Positions 36,740 through 48,561 of a stretch of DNA of 64,000 nucleotides are shown here, piece after piece. Every line of letters begins with the position of its first letter. The stretch's first letter is position 1. This stretch comes from Acanthosepion esculentum. Taxonomy: Eukaryota > Mollusca > Cephalopoda > Sepiida > Sepiidae. Where the stretch lies: positions 25,096,705 to 25,160,704 of the forward strand of contig OZ038509.1 in the NCBI GenBank assembly GCA_964036315.1. Reading direction: 5' to 3'. Position numbers and translations under genes: made by a program. Under the pieces are notes generated by a model. The model ran no database searches. It saw only the letters and a program-made list of their open reading frames with translations, and was not told the origin of the DNA.

Positions 36740-37375
36740 TATTCAATCTTTTTTTCCACTTTTCCTTTTTGGCATTATATGGACCAAAGAAATTTTACAT
36801 TTTTTCTGATACTCACTTCACATAGGGTAGGCAGACCGAAGCTGTTTTCTGAGGGTTGTTATCCTCTTGTACCCTTCTATACCAGTTTGTCAGAGCTGCT
36901 GCCATGTACCCAAGGTAAGAGTTACATTGTGGGGTACTGCTTATACTGACCATTTCTCTTGTTCATATTTCTCTGGATTGACACTTATGACTTTTGCTCG
37001 ATGTTGTAAGCAGCGGACGATCCCTTTCTTTACACTGAATGGGGAGTTGAAGTTGACATATTATCTGGTGAATGTTGTATTACAGTATATGGATGTCTTG
37101 AACCCATGCTCTGTTTGAGATATTAGTACATCCAAGAATGTGAGTTTGTTGTCAATTTCTCTCTCGATTGATGATATTATTGAGTTCACATGGTCCAGTA
37201 GTAACTGGATCTTTTCCTGGTGTGGCCAGAGTACGAAGGTGTCATCTACATATCTCAGCCATAGGGTTGACTTTATGATGTGGATTCTAACGTCATTTCT
37301 TTGAAATATTCCATGTATACGTTTGCTATTGCTGGCGATAATGGTGACCCAATTGTTAACCCTTCATCCTGTCGT
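36740..37375 (-). pseudogene. Penelope-like element (PLE-2): reverse transcriptase
   Basis: On the minus strand, from 37,370 down, the frame reads LTIGSPLSPAIANVYMEYF, then RYVDDTFVLWPHQEKIQLLL (the YVDD catalytic box), FLDVLISQTEHGFKTSIY, FNSPFSVKKGIVRCLQHRA, and further on a shifted VCLPYVK and FGPYN segment. These are in PLE order: RT motifs, then the region that precedes the GIY-YIG domain. The GIY-YIG domain itself is not seen. Several stops and shifts make it dead. The upstream edge is cut where the 166-bp array begins. Confidence 0.8.
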
Positions 37376-37392
37376 TATATGTCTGATCACAA

Positions 37393-38445
37393 AACGCAAA
37401 GATAAATAACCCGAACAGAAGGAATAAAATTTGCAATGAAAACATCAATTGCCATCTTCTTTCTACCTGAAACCTGTTTCTTTATTGTCATTTCCTCAAT
37501 TCTTACTAAAGTTTTCTCATTCTCTTTCACTCCCTGAAGACTTAGAAGCCATTGTCAAAATGCAAAGATAAATAACCCGAACAGAAGGAATAAAATTTGC
37601 AATGAAAACATCAATTGCCATCTTCTTTCTATCTGAAACCTGTTTCTTTATTGTCATTTCCTCAATTCTTACTAAAGTTTTCTCATTCTCTTTCACTCCC
37701 TGAAGAGTTAGAAGCCATTGTCAAAATGCAAAGATAAATAACCCGAACAGAAGGAATAAAATTTGCAATGAAAACATCAATTGCCATCTTCTTTCTACCT
37801 GAAACCTGTTTCTTTATTGTCATTTCCTCAATTCTTACTAAAGTTTTCTCATTCTCTTTCACTCCCTGAAGACTTAGAAGCCATTGTCAAAATGCAAAGA
37901 TAAATAACCCGAACAGAAGGAATAAAATTTGCAATGAAAACATCAATTGCCATCTTCTTTCTACCTGAAACCTGTTTCTTTATTGTCATTTCCTCAATTC
38001 TTACTAAAGTTTTCTCATTCTCTTTCACTCCCTGAAGACTTAGAAGCCATTGTCAAAATGCAAAGATAAATAACCCGAACAGAATGAATAAAATTTGCAA
38101 TGAAAACATCAATTGCCATCTTCTTTCTACCTGAAACCTGTTTCTTTATTGTCATTTCCTCAATTCTTACCAAAGTTTTCTCATTCTCTTTCACTCCCTG
38201 AAGAGTTAGAATCCATTGTCAAATTGCAAAGATAAATAACCCGAAAAGAAGGAATAAAATTTGCAATGAAAACATCAAATGCCATCTTCTTTCTACCTGA
38301 AACCTGTTTCTTTATTGTCATTTCCTCAATTCTTACTTAAGTTTTCTCATTCTCTTTCACTCCCTAAAGACTTAGAAGCCATTGTCAAAATGCAAGACAA
38401 ATAACCCGAACAGAATGAATAAAATTTGCAATGAAAAGAAAAAAA
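37393..38445. repeat. Tandem array, 166-bp unit, 6 copies and a partial
   Basis: The marker GCAAAGATAAATAACCCGAA recurs every 166 bases (37,395, 37,561, 37,727, 37,893, then about 38,059 and 38,225, with a truncated unit at about 38,391). Units also share AATTTGCAATGAAAACATCA and CTTTCACTCCCTGAAGA. The first four are almost identical; the last three carry more changes. Confidence 0.93.
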
Positions 38446-39208
38446 GGTCAAAAAGGATGAGACAGCAAGAATCATGCAAGCAAGCAAACAATAGATTTAA
38501 AGCAAATCAAAATCGGTTAAGAAGGCAAAAGAATTTACAAACTATGAGTTGGTTTTCTACACAAAATCAAGGTCGGAGAAGTGAACACAGTAGATCTGTC
38601 TAGTAGTTAAGGCAGATCTGGACTGAGTCATGGCTAAACACAACCTCTCCCCCATTTTACTTGCTAAGAAAAAATATCCCTGAATGCACTTTGTGTCCTT
38701 CTGACTATAAGAGGGGTATAGGATTTAGTTGGACAAAAAGATCAGTACTTGACCGTATTGCAAGTTGAGTTTGCTCTAACAACTTGTCTATCTGGGCCAG
38801 TTCTCAACTGGATGCTAGTTTGTGAGGGTGAGTATCATATTTTGATTCTACAAGGGGGAGAGGGAAAAACTCTTGCAAACATTCCTACCCATTTTGGGAT
38901 ATCAACAAGACCAATCCCCTCTTTAGTTTAGGTACATTTTAAATTAGTCACTGGTTTTTGACCACTTTCTGTTAGCTATTAGTTATCTCTGGAAACTGCA
39001 TAAAGCATCAGCACATATGGTTCAGATTTCTTTCATCTTACTAAATCTTACCCCCAATGATAGCATCACTGGTATCTACCCCTTTTTAACTTTCTGAGTT
39101 TCATTTATGTTAATATTTGGACATATTTTTTTTAAAAGTAGCCACCTTTTATACATTTATTTCACTGTTGGATATCTACTAAGCTATGTGTTGGATGTTT
39201 ACACACTG
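38446..39208. other. No gene seen
   Basis: Starts with an A-rich stretch after the truncated tandem unit. The short plus-strand frames (38,382-38,603 and 38,749-38,931) have no recognised domain. Confidence 0.45.
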
Positions 39209-39675
39209 TGTCGCAGTTAGCTCCTCCTCAGTTCTTTAATCCTTCAACAGGGGTCTCTCTCCTCTGGCTATAAATACTGGCTGACCCTTCTCTCTTTTTT
39301 GACTCAGGCCTTGGGCCGCTACCTCACGCGGAGGCAAGGTAAAATCTCTCTTTTTTTTCCACTTAGGCCAATATGTGACCTCACAGATACAGCGTTTCCC
39401 AAATTCCGGGAATGTGCTAAGAACAATACACGTACGTACGAACACTTACAATACACACACATAATTTCTCCATACAAACACTATGTAACTTTTCATGTCT
39501 TTATGTAACTCGTTATTAATATATATTTGTTTACCCATATATATCGGTCTTGTTTGTTTTCTTTGTCTTCTTTGGACTTAATTAATGTCCGACATTCTCA
39601 TGTAGCTGGACCGGCCAGCAGGAAATTTTAACCTTCTGATATCTCTTCACATCTTCACCCCAACGGTCCGCTACA
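39209..39675 (+). mobile_element. Solo LTR, family L1 (467 bp)
   Basis: Begins TGTCGCAGTTAGCTCC and ends GGTCCGCTACA, the same element as 6,376-6,850 in the opposite orientation. The flanks ACTG and ACTT are a near but imperfect target duplication. An embedded 69-codon frame on each strand is not conserved between copies as protein. Confidence 0.8.
39269..39277 (+). promoter_or_regulatory. TATA box of the L1 LTR
   Basis: TATAAATAC lies about 60 bases into the LTR and is conserved in the opposite-strand copy at 6.8 kb, consistent with the LTR's own pol II promoter. Confidence 0.5.
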
Positions 39676-40019
39676 ACTTTTTCCAAGTTATAACTTCATG
39701 CAATTTTCTCCCGTTTTGAAAAGTCACACAGCAACATCGTAAATAGAAACCTATAGCACCTGGTTTAACTTATGTTCAGTTTTGTGACTTAGTCTTATTT
39801 TGTTCTTCCCCTGACTAATTGTATTTATTTCTTTTACTAGTTTTACCATTTTGGTCTTTAATAAAGCTCCTGATGAACACGATTTTACCTTCAGAGTTTT
39901 AATTACCTTGTCACAAGCAAGTGTATGCGTTGAGAGATAAACACGTGTGTCTCCTGAAATGCTCACAACCAACATGGCAGACATGGTATGGGAGTAACGA
40001 CAAGAACCAACATGTATAT
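39676..40019. other. No gene seen
   Basis: Unique sequence between LTRs of two families. A minus-strand frame of 112 codons (39,751-40,089) starts inside the neighbouring LTR and has no recognised domain. Confidence 0.4.
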
Positions 40020-40363
40020 TGTTATGGTCCAGGTTCCTTGTACCACGGTGCTGGTCCCAGGTAGAACCAATGAAGAATAACTCGAACACAGGTATGGAAT
40101 AACACAGATATATTACAAACAGAATATGTACAAAAGAAGTAGAAGTGTTAGTAATAACAATCTGGTTAGGTTAGAGAGAACTATGTTGTCTCGACCAGTA
40201 TCACTATTCCAATGTCTTACAGTAATCGTCTGACGCGACTCTGTCTCTGACTGACTGGCCCACACTGACTCGGTGTCTGACTCACACTACTGCTTCCTCT
40301 TGAGGCGCAGTATTTATGGTGTACGGGATAGTCCATTACTATTATGGGTAAGTTCCCATAACA
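40020..40363 (-). mobile_element. LTR, family L3, copy 1 (344 bp)
   Basis: It has 8-base inverted ends TGTTATGG and CCATAACA. A TATA-like CATAAATACTGCGCC reads on the minus strand, which sets the orientation. It is nearly identical to 40,677-40,997 and sits in a TATAT context on both sides. Confidence 0.75.
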
Positions 40364-40676
40364 TATATATATTATCCCTCACCGGTAGCACGGTAGAGTT
40401 TCATGCACAACGCAATCTTCAGGTGCTGTGTAGAAACTGACCGTTACATAATTTAAATTTAAATAAATATATCTGGCTAATGCAATGCTGGAGCAGTCCC
40501 TATATTATACAGGGATTTTTTAAAGAAATCTTTCGCTATAACAATGCAACTTTGGATTTCATAATCGCCTCACTGTAGAGGTTGAATCAGTCTGGTAAGA
40601 AGACCCATCCATGTCTTTCACCCTTTTCTATTTTTGTATATTTACTGAATTCATTTTCTATCTGTATGTATATATA
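40364..40676 (-). pseudogene. Spacer with LINE-A RT scrap between L3 copies
   Basis: At about 40,560-40,650 the minus strand encodes a degraded segment like KGERHGWVFLPD, the LINE-A motif EQGVRQGWVFSPD seen at 12.6 kb. The remainder is unassigned AT-rich sequence. No retroviral-type interior is present. Confidence 0.55.
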
Positions 40677-40997
40677 TGTTATGGTCCAGGTTTCTTGTAC
40701 CATGGTGATGATGCAAGGTAGAAGCAATGAAGAATAACACAGATATATTACAACAGAATATCTACAAAAGAAGTAGAAGTGTTAGTAATAACAATCAGGT
40801 TAGGTTAGAGAGAACTATGTTGTCTCGACCAGTATCACTATTCCAATGTCTTACAGTAATCGTCTGACGCGACTCTGTCTCTGACTGACTGGTCCACTCT
40901 GACTCCGTGTCTGACTCACACTACTGCTTCCTCTTGAGGCGCAGTATTTATAGTGTACGGGATAGTCCATTACTATTATGGGTAAGTTCCCATAACA
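40677..40997 (-). mobile_element. LTR, family L3, copy 2 (321 bp)
   Basis: Same TGTTATGG..CCATAACA ends as copy 1 and the same body (GTCTCGACCAGTATCACTAT), with a roughly 20-base internal deletion after GAAGAATAAC. It lies in a (TA)n context. Confidence 0.75.
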
Positions 40998-41335
40998 TAT
41001 ATATATGTACAAACAAACAATAATGTATTAACAAAGGTATACAAGTGACAAGACAATAAATTGTGTAACAAGTGAATATGAAAACCTTTTTGGGTGCAAA
41101 GTATGTGCAGTGAGTGAGTGTGCCTACGTGTATTGTTCATGCATTTCCCAAAGGGAAGCACGTTCTCTGTGAGAAATTTACATGTTGATGAGTAAGCGGA
41201 AAAGTAAGAAGAGGGCAAAAAAAATATGCCAAATATAGTAATAAAAAATATAATAATAAAAAATAGTCCGGAAACGTCCTCTAGTAGCAGTTTTGAAAAT
41301 TAGGAGGAGGTAACCCAACAACCTTAAGGCATTTG
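40998..41335 (-). mobile_element. Diverged fragment of an L1-type LTR
   Basis: The order AACAA..GTGTATTGTTC, TTTCCCAAAGGGAAGCACG, CTGTGAGAAAT and AGGAGGAGGTAAC follows the inner to outer half of the L1 LTR at 6,520-6,850, but with many changes. The other half is missing where L3 copy 2 begins, so L3 may have inserted at or beside it. Confidence 0.5.
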
Positions 41336-44049
41336 TCTGGCTTTTTTTAGGCATGCAGGAATACTTGAGAGGTAGAACATATACAGCAAGTACGAAAAAA
41401 ATTACAGAAAATCAATATTTGAGAAAAGAAAAGCCCAAACTTTTACAAGCAAGAAGAAAGATTATAAAAATTTGGTTGTAAAAAATATTGGTGCAATATG
41501 TGGAAATATTTGGGAAAAGTGATAGTAAACAAAACAAAACAAAAAAAAAACTAGTAACATTCATGAAAAAAAAAATTTTATTTGAAAAGTCTTTCATAAA
41601 ATGAATTCATCATTGAATTTCAATGAAATTTTTGGTACTTCAAATAAATGACAACATCTTTTTAAAGACATTTCTTTTTGAAATTGCGGAGAAAAAAATT
41701 CCAGAAGAGATGCACACTGCACAAGCAACAAATACTCAAAGAATAAATGCAAAAGAGAGAGAAAAACTGAATGTCTTTGAAATGTCAGAAGACTCCAATG
41801 AAGTGACACAAGTTTTACATTTTGGAACTTTTCTGGCCTGATCCTTTGCTCTGGAGATCATTTCATTCAAATATAGTATTCCAAGAAACCATATTAACAA
41901 AAAATTGGCTCTCCTTTTCTTTCTGACTGGTAATTGCAATTAATATCAATCCTCGGTATTTTCATACAATGAACACTTTACGATTAATTCATACTATACT
42001 ACCCATAAACTCATTGGGTTTCTTTTAAAACAGTTCATGATACAAAATCTGAGGTAACAATATCACCAATTTTATTATTAACTAGCTTAAAAGCCATACT
42101 CCTGTGGGCTAACTGGGACTCTGGTTCAAAACTAAAAGAACCTCTGGTCCAGCTTAGAAAACAGAAATAATAATTTTGAAGAAATAACTTTGAATTCCTC
42201 AATTCACTCCATGGAACTTCAAATCTTCACTTTAACTCTGATTCAGGCTATAAGTCCTATTCGGGCCAAAATTCTAATTCAGGCCGAAAATTGAGTTCTT
42301 CAAATCACAAATTCTGTGGAACTTCAAAACCTCATGTTATGAAACCTCTCACTTTAACTCTAATTCCTTGGCATTTTGAAGAAATAAAATTTCCTCAATT
42401 CAAAAAGTTTGGGAGATATTTTAAACTGAATTTTAAAACAAAATGTTCTCAAAAAATTCCCAAAGTTTTTGTGTTACTTAAACTCAATATAAATTAAAAA
42501 CTTTTAAAATCACTAATTTTTTTTTCAGTTATTTTAAAATTTGGATTTTTAACAGTTCACTCCTCATCCAGACAGAAGTTTCAATGCTGGATGTGCAAGA
42601 ACCAGATGAAGGGCAGATTTTTGATCTTGAGATCATCCAGATCCCAAAAAGTTATACGTTTATGTAGAGCAAGTATGACCTAAGTTAGAGGTGTTTCAGA
42701 CACACAGACAGACAGAATTTGCTGTATATTTATTTAGATTATGCATATTTTAATTTTGTATTTGTAATAATTATTATTACTCACATTATACAATATTGCT
42801 TAGATCAAATGCAATACAAAATTAATAAGAAAAAGTTCATTTTTTCGGAATGGAATTGCAAACTGATATCACACTAAAGGCCTTTCTAGTCAAGTAATAG
42901 TAGCTCCAGGGATGATAATTTATACCAATTTTAGTATTTACCATATTATAATTTTCAAAGGTGAAGGTTATTAAAAAACAAAAACAGCAATCATCTATTT
43001 CATATTTATAGAAATAACAAAGTATAGATGCCTTCTTTTTGTGCCCAAAGTTTCTTTTTTTTCTAGGTAATTTTTTCCAAATAATTATTATATTTTTTAT
43101 TATACTTATTTGTTTCTTCCTCACATTTATTTCAAAATATGGAATAGCAGTGAAGCAGCATGTATCTATTGAGTCATGTAACAATTTTCCAGCCACAGAG
43201 TTTATGTTTTGTAATGACTCACCCACACAGCCTCTTCATCTATTAGGTAGTTGTCAATATCTGATTATAAAAAAAGTTCTAATATAGTGTAGTGAATTGT
43301 ATGACTATATGTTGTGTTGTGTATATTTAAATTTATTTAATAATGTTGTTATAATGAAAGGGATGGATTTTTTATTTATTAATGTGACAGATTTTCATTA
43401 CTGAAATGTTATTTTTAGTGGATACTCATATTTGAGTAGATGCTCTGTTTATTTATTAAACAGTATATTTATTTATATTTTTCTACTGGACTGAATATTT
43501 TCTAATAAGATTTCTCTAACATTTAAATAATAATAATGTATTATGAATGTTTATTATTTTTTCATACACATTAATAGTTGGAATATAATAGGCAAGTGTT
43601 TGTTTATATACACGGTTTGATATAAGAATGTATATCGAAAACAAATAATGAATTTTATGTTAAAAATGCTGTAAAAACAGAAAAACGGCCCCTTGTCTAA
43701 TTTTAATGAAATTTGGCACTGCATTTGGCAGGGGGTCAAGGTGAAATATTCTCCCAAATTTGTTTGGGGTATTATGTATCATTTAAGCTGTATTTCTGGA
43801 ACAAATATACATATATACATTTAGATGATATTGATGATTCAAACCTGTTTTTTTTTTTGTTTCTTGAAGGGATGCCTTCACCACCTGCCTCATACAAAAA
43901 TAATGTTTACCTATTCAAGCTAATCTTGTGAATAATTTAATTTTGTAACACCCAACAGTTTTGGTAAAAGATACTGCTTGCATAATGTTCCAAGATTTTT
44001 ATTCAAACATTTAGGAATATCATATTAAAATCCTGATTCTTGCTCCATT
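41336..44049. other. No gene seen (2.7 kb)
   Basis: AT-rich sequence. Frames of 60-129 codons (for example minus 42,837-43,226) have no recognised domain and low-complexity K/F/I-rich composition. Two loosely repeated CTCACTTTAACTCT/TTCACTTTAACTCT segments lie near 42,230 and 42,348. If host exons exist here they could not be told from chance. Confidence 0.45.
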
Positions 44050-44315
44050 ATATCCTGCTATTACCTCAGATAAATAATGGACCATTTCATTATGATTGCA
44101 AAGAAAGATGGAAGAAAAAGATACATCAGAAATGTTGTTTGGCTTCAGTGAGAAAAAGAAAGCATACATAAAAAGAAATAAAGCAAAGTTAGAGGAGGTG
44201 ATAATGCTCTCATGCATTTAATGTCTGCTTCAGTGAAAGGGAAAACCTTTTCAATTCTGAATTGTTTTATTTGTATCCTCTTACTTCTTTAAGTCATGAA
44301 TGGCATTCATACTTA
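44050..44315. repeat. Dispersed repeat C, copy 2
   Basis: Homologous to 18,600-18,840; shares GGCTTCAGTGAGAAAAAGAA and AATGTCTGCTTCAG. Contains an extra A-rich insert relative to copy 1. Confidence 0.7.
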
Positions 44316-45239
44316 TGCTGGGATACCATATCCTTTGCATAGATTTAGAATCTGGCACAAGTTTTGCATTTTGGAACTTTTCTGGAATTTGTTTTGTTTT
44401 TTTTTATTTTTACCTGTAGTTTTATGTCAGGCAACTCAACCAATATCACTGTTACCATGTAACCCAGCACTACATCCTGCATGGTCAGGTAATTGGCCAC
44501 TAAACTGGTTCCCCCACCAGGCTTTTATAGTGAGATGGATGGCTAGACATGACCTGTCAAAGGGCGGACGAACCTTCTTGTAGAGTCAGCAGTTATCTAG
44601 TACAGTGGGATAGAGTGAATTCCATAGATATGTATACAGCCAGTTTATTGATGACATGACATTACTGGGTGGAGGGCTTCATGGACTGAAATCAAGTGCA
44701 ATGGCAGACCTCCCTCTGATGGAATCAACAGTGACAGTGACCTAGGTGAGCCTTCAGGTTAGAGGACATCGGCTGTGGTCTACCTGCCCAAGACACTTGA
44801 CATATGAATTAATATCTCAGTAGCTTTAAACTCTTTCATGTAACGGGAACTGGTTAGGTACAAATCTTCACAATGACTCTACAACCACACCTGATTCTGG
44901 GACTGATGATAATAATTCAAGGTAGGTTGAATCCAGAGACACCAAATCCACAAGAACAAAAGCACCAAACACACAAAGATATAAATGGCTTTTATAATGT
45001 TAAAACCTTAATCAAAACATTGATTTTCTTTCGACATTTGGTTTTAAAATAAAAAGATATAAACTTACCTTTAGTCAGAACACAAATAAAGAATTATTCT
45101 GATGTTTATTGTATAACGAGCATTATCAGCTGTTCAGCTAAAAAATCAAATGAGGTTGACAACTCACCTGGGAAAAGAAAAAGGCAGAAAACAATAAATA
45201 TATTTTGCCTCCACTATGTCAGATTTTATTATGCAAATC
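44316..45239. other. No gene seen; GC-richer island at 44,440-44,810
   Basis: The interval has a block of higher GC (CCCCCACCAGGC, GGGCGGACGAACC, CTGGGTGGAGGGCTTC) amid AT-rich DNA. The 95-codon frame at 44,296-44,583 has no recognised domain. The block may be an unrecognised dispersed element. Confidence 0.4.
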
Positions 45240-46075
45240 AATATTTTCAAAATTGGTTTGTTTTGTTTTACGGCATATCAACACCTCAATGAGTCATTTA
45301 ATGCCAACAATTTTTTTTTCCTGGTAATATTTTTGTTTTGTCAAAAATCTATTTCTGTTATTGTGAGTAAAACATTGATCTTTGATGATTTTTATGTAAA
45401 GTTGGGCATTTTATAGAGCAAATGTGAAAGTCTGCTTAGTATAAGCTGAATTGCATCAAGTTTTGTTTTTGAGTACTGTTTATGATAGTGTAGTGAAACT
45501 GAGGTAAAGGATTGAATAAACGAGGTTGCTGTTGGCCACCAGTTTGTATGCAGTGACTAGTGCTACTTTGTAACATTCGCAGTTGTTTATAGATTGGGAT
45601 GAACAGGCTGAAAAGTTTCAAAAGAAAGAAATTCAACATGTGGAGGAAATTTACATATCTCTTCTTATATAAAGAATAACATGATTCAAGAAGAGAGAAA
45701 ATAGTCTTGTGTGTACACAAATAACAGAAAAAGAAAGGAAAGAACATTCATAGGTTTGGCTTGGTTTGTTTTACGGCATATCAACTTCAATGGGTTATTT
45801 AATGCCGACAAGATTTTTATTGCTGGTAATATTTTTTTTTCAAAAATGTATTGCTGGTATTAAAACCTATTTTTGCACTTTCATAGTGTTTTGACCCCAG
45901 TTTGGGGGTTAACTATTTTCTCATAGTTGGGACCCTAACAGGTGCCACCACCCTGTGTCAGGATGGACCTGGGTACACCAGCAATTAAGAGGTGGTTCCA
46001 TGCTCCTCAAAACCTTCCAATCAGAGGCCTTGCTGTGGGTTGTAGTTTATCATCATACCCAGGATGCTCACAAAT
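45240..46075 (+). repeat. Dispersed repeat D, two adjacent copies
   Basis: A partial copy (about 45,255-45,330; TTTTACGGCATATCAACACC, GAGTCATTTAATGCC) and a fuller copy (45,755-46,075) ending in the GACCCTAACAGGTGC .. CAGAGGCCTTGCTGTGGG module. About 420 bases of T-rich unassigned sequence lie between them. Confidence 0.75.
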
Positions 46076-46261
46076 TGTTTTAATGTTTCAATGTCAGGAA
46101 AGGTTTCAAGATATATTTATGGTAAATATTAATGAAATGTTCTGTTTGAAATAAAGTACAGCATCTGTTTTTTATTGTTACCAACTAATAAACTACACTA
46201 TGTCAGATTATATTATATTTATATGAGTAATATATCATTTCACTTTTAGTACATAATAAGT

Positions 46262-46288
46262 GTATATATATATATATATATATATATG
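46262..46288. repeat. (TA)n microsatellite
   Basis: Short TA run at the left edge of the inverted-repeat segment that follows. Confidence 0.9.
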
Positions 46289-46597
46289 TATTGCTTTAAA
46301 AGTATTAAGCTTAACATTACAAGGCACAATGGGGGATAAAAAATAAAAGGAGGGAAAAACAACAGGTTTCGCTCTCGCTTATTAAAGTTTCTTCATCGGA
46401 AGAATTTCAGGTAAAATATAAATAATATGAAATGCGAATTAGTCAATGGTGGAAATGGGAGAGAGAAAAAAAAAACCCCAAAACTGTGATCAGTTTCTTG
46501 TAGTTCAATTTTTTTTTTTTTATCCCACATTATGCCTTGTAATGTTAAGCTTAATACTTTTAAAGCAATACTCAAGTTTTGTACCATTAAAAATCTG
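46289..46597 (-). mobile_element. PLE terminal-repeat-like segment with inverted ends
   Basis: The left arm at 46,290-46,342 (TGCTTTAAAAGTATTAAGCT, TAACATTACAAGGCA) is repeated inverted at 46,515-46,572. Between them the minus strand carries AAGCGAGAGCGAAACCTGTTG-like sequence, matching the GCGGGAGCGAAACCGGTTG string next to the PLE at 51.3 kb. Both loci also share an AAGCTTAA-ATTAC segment. It is probably a stand-alone PLE terminal repeat; no coding part is present. Confidence 0.5.
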
Positions 46598-46599
46598 TT

Positions 46600-46660
<61 letters not shown>
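46600..46660. repeat. (TA)n(TG)n(TA)n microsatellite
   Basis: TA, then GT, then TA dinucleotide runs at the right edge of the inverted-repeat segment. Confidence 0.95.
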
Positions 46661-46749
46661 TGAACAATAAAAAATATTAAAAAATTAAAATCTTCAGACA
46701 CACGGGATTGTATATTAATATTCCTTCGTTTTTATTATTATTTCATTTA

Positions 46750-46751
<2 letters not shown>

Positions 46752-46832
<81 letters not shown>
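46752..46832. repeat. (CT)n(TA)n microsatellite
   Basis: About 30 bases of CT followed by about 50 bases of TA, abutting the 3' end of a LINE-B copy. Confidence 0.95.
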
Positions 46833-46837
<5 letters not shown>

Positions 46838-46849
46838 TTTATTTTTTCT

Positions 46850-47825
46850 TATTTAAGCATTTCACCCCAAGCAAGCTGGGAAGCCACTAGCATGCAAGGG
46901 GTTACAGAGGATTTGGAGCGAGAGCAGATAGGCGTGATAGAGGAAAGGATGTGGAGAAGGATAGTGGATGGGTCAAGGCAACTGGAGATGTCGATTGACA
47001 TTACATTTGAATAGTTGGAGATTATAGGCTATCAGGGAAACAGGAAAAGGGAAAGGAGTTCACAGGTGAGAGGTGTGAGATATGAAGCTATTGGAGTAGA
47101 AGAGACGACTACATTTAACAGTTTCAACAGTGAAAGGGTGAGAATGGGATGCCAGCCTTGTAGGACGCTTGAATTCATAAAGTCTGGAAACTAGCGCAAG
47201 CAACCCATTGGAGCAATTACCATGAAAGTATTTGTAAAAAAGACAGAGAGAGCGACTGCAGACTAGATGCCAGGTCAGGGCCACTTACATTGCATATCCG
47301 TCTCTGGATCTTATCAAGAACCCCGAGGCAAACAGAACGGGCTCCAGACCATATATGCCAGCAATACTCCATGCAAGGGCAAATGGTTGATTTGTAGATT
47401 TGAAGGATCGATTCCGGGGAGAAAAAATTTCCTGGCGCAGCACAGGGAGCCAACTTTCCTTGCGGTGGACGAAGCAATTGACTCAATGTATTTGTTCCAT
47501 CTCAGGTCAGCAGACAACGTGAGACCGAGCAGCCACAGAGAGGTGCTCTCAAGAAGTTGAGCATCAGACATTCTAATGGGGGGCAGGGAAGGATCTCAGT
47601 GGTGATTAATAGAGAGCAGTTTTGTTTTTGAGGCGTTAAAGTTAACCAGCCAATTCCTGCCCCAGTTCACAAGCGATTGGAGGTCCTTTTCGAGACGAAC
47701 GGCCAGGTTAGTTTTGTCAGCGACACTAGATTTGTTTTTGAGGTAGGAGTAAATTGTAGTGTCATCCACGTAGATGCCTACTTGGGAATCTATGGCCTCA
47801 GGAAGATCGTTATTTTTATTTTAGG
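46850..47825 (-). pseudogene. LINE-B (Jockey/CR1-like) RT to 3' end
   Basis: The longest LINE-B copy. On the minus strand it starts with VGIYVDDTTIYSYL (the YxDD catalytic box, here YVDD, near 47,780). It continues with NWLVNFNASKTKLLSINHH, LLGLTLSADLRWNKYIESIA, RKVGSLCCARKFF, CPCMEYCWHIWSGA, VLDKIQRRICNVSGPDLASS, FYKYFHGNCSNGLLALV and the TRLASHSHP..SNSFISHTS C-terminal stretch. A 3' untranslated part resembles that at 13,400. Stops (for example after SINHH) and shifts break it. The 5' half with endonuclease is absent. Confidence 0.85.
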
Positions 47826-48561
47826 ATATTACAACAAAAACATGTAAGAATTGCTACACAATTGCAGTCATGTTTCAATGCATAAAAATGAGTCTCCTCA
47901 GGTGATTGTAAATTACTGGTGAGTGAACGATTAATTTGGTTTCAAAAGCAAAATTATCACCTCTTTTTTTTTTTAAAAAAAAACAAAAACATATAAGGCT
48001 TGAGGGCTTTACTCTGATCAACCAATCTAATATGACGTACGTTAAATTCAAACTAAGTGAAAAAGAAAAAAATTGGAAATTATTATCTTAGAAATGTATC
48101 ACGGCCAAGAGTTTATCTTGCTCTATTATTTATTGAGCCTTCTTTTAAATTAAATTTTACGAATGTTGACAGTGCACTCTATTTATTATCATCATACCTG
48201 GATATATAATTTTTTTATTAAGTTTTTGTTATATTCTTACAGTCTTACTTTTATTATGACTATAAGAGGATAAAAACGGTCCATAGTGATTGTTGTCACA
48301 ACAGGGCTGATCAATGAACTCAATTTGAAAGTTGGGGTTAGACATAATAAATAATGATACAAAATATTTTTTACTAAATGATTACCGTTTTTTTAAGAAA
48401 TGAGTTTTAAGATTAAGTCTAAGTTCAAAATCTTTTCTTGGGAGCATTTATAATTTCTTTTTCAAAAATTTTTTTGCCAGTTATTTTATTTTTAAAAAAT
48501 TTTATTACAAAAATTTATTCTCGGCAAGTTTTTAACTATGAAAATGTATTGCTGGTAGTTT
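47826..48561. other. No gene seen
   Basis: AT-rich; nothing recognised. Confidence 0.45.

Noticed and set aside
37393..38445. CRISPR-like or gene-family tandem
   Set aside because: 166-base units are conserved throughout with no spacers and no open frame.
42837..43226. 129-codon minus-strand frame as a host gene
   Set aside because: No recognised domain, AT-driven composition, no splice or start context, and overlapping frames of similar quality on the other strand.
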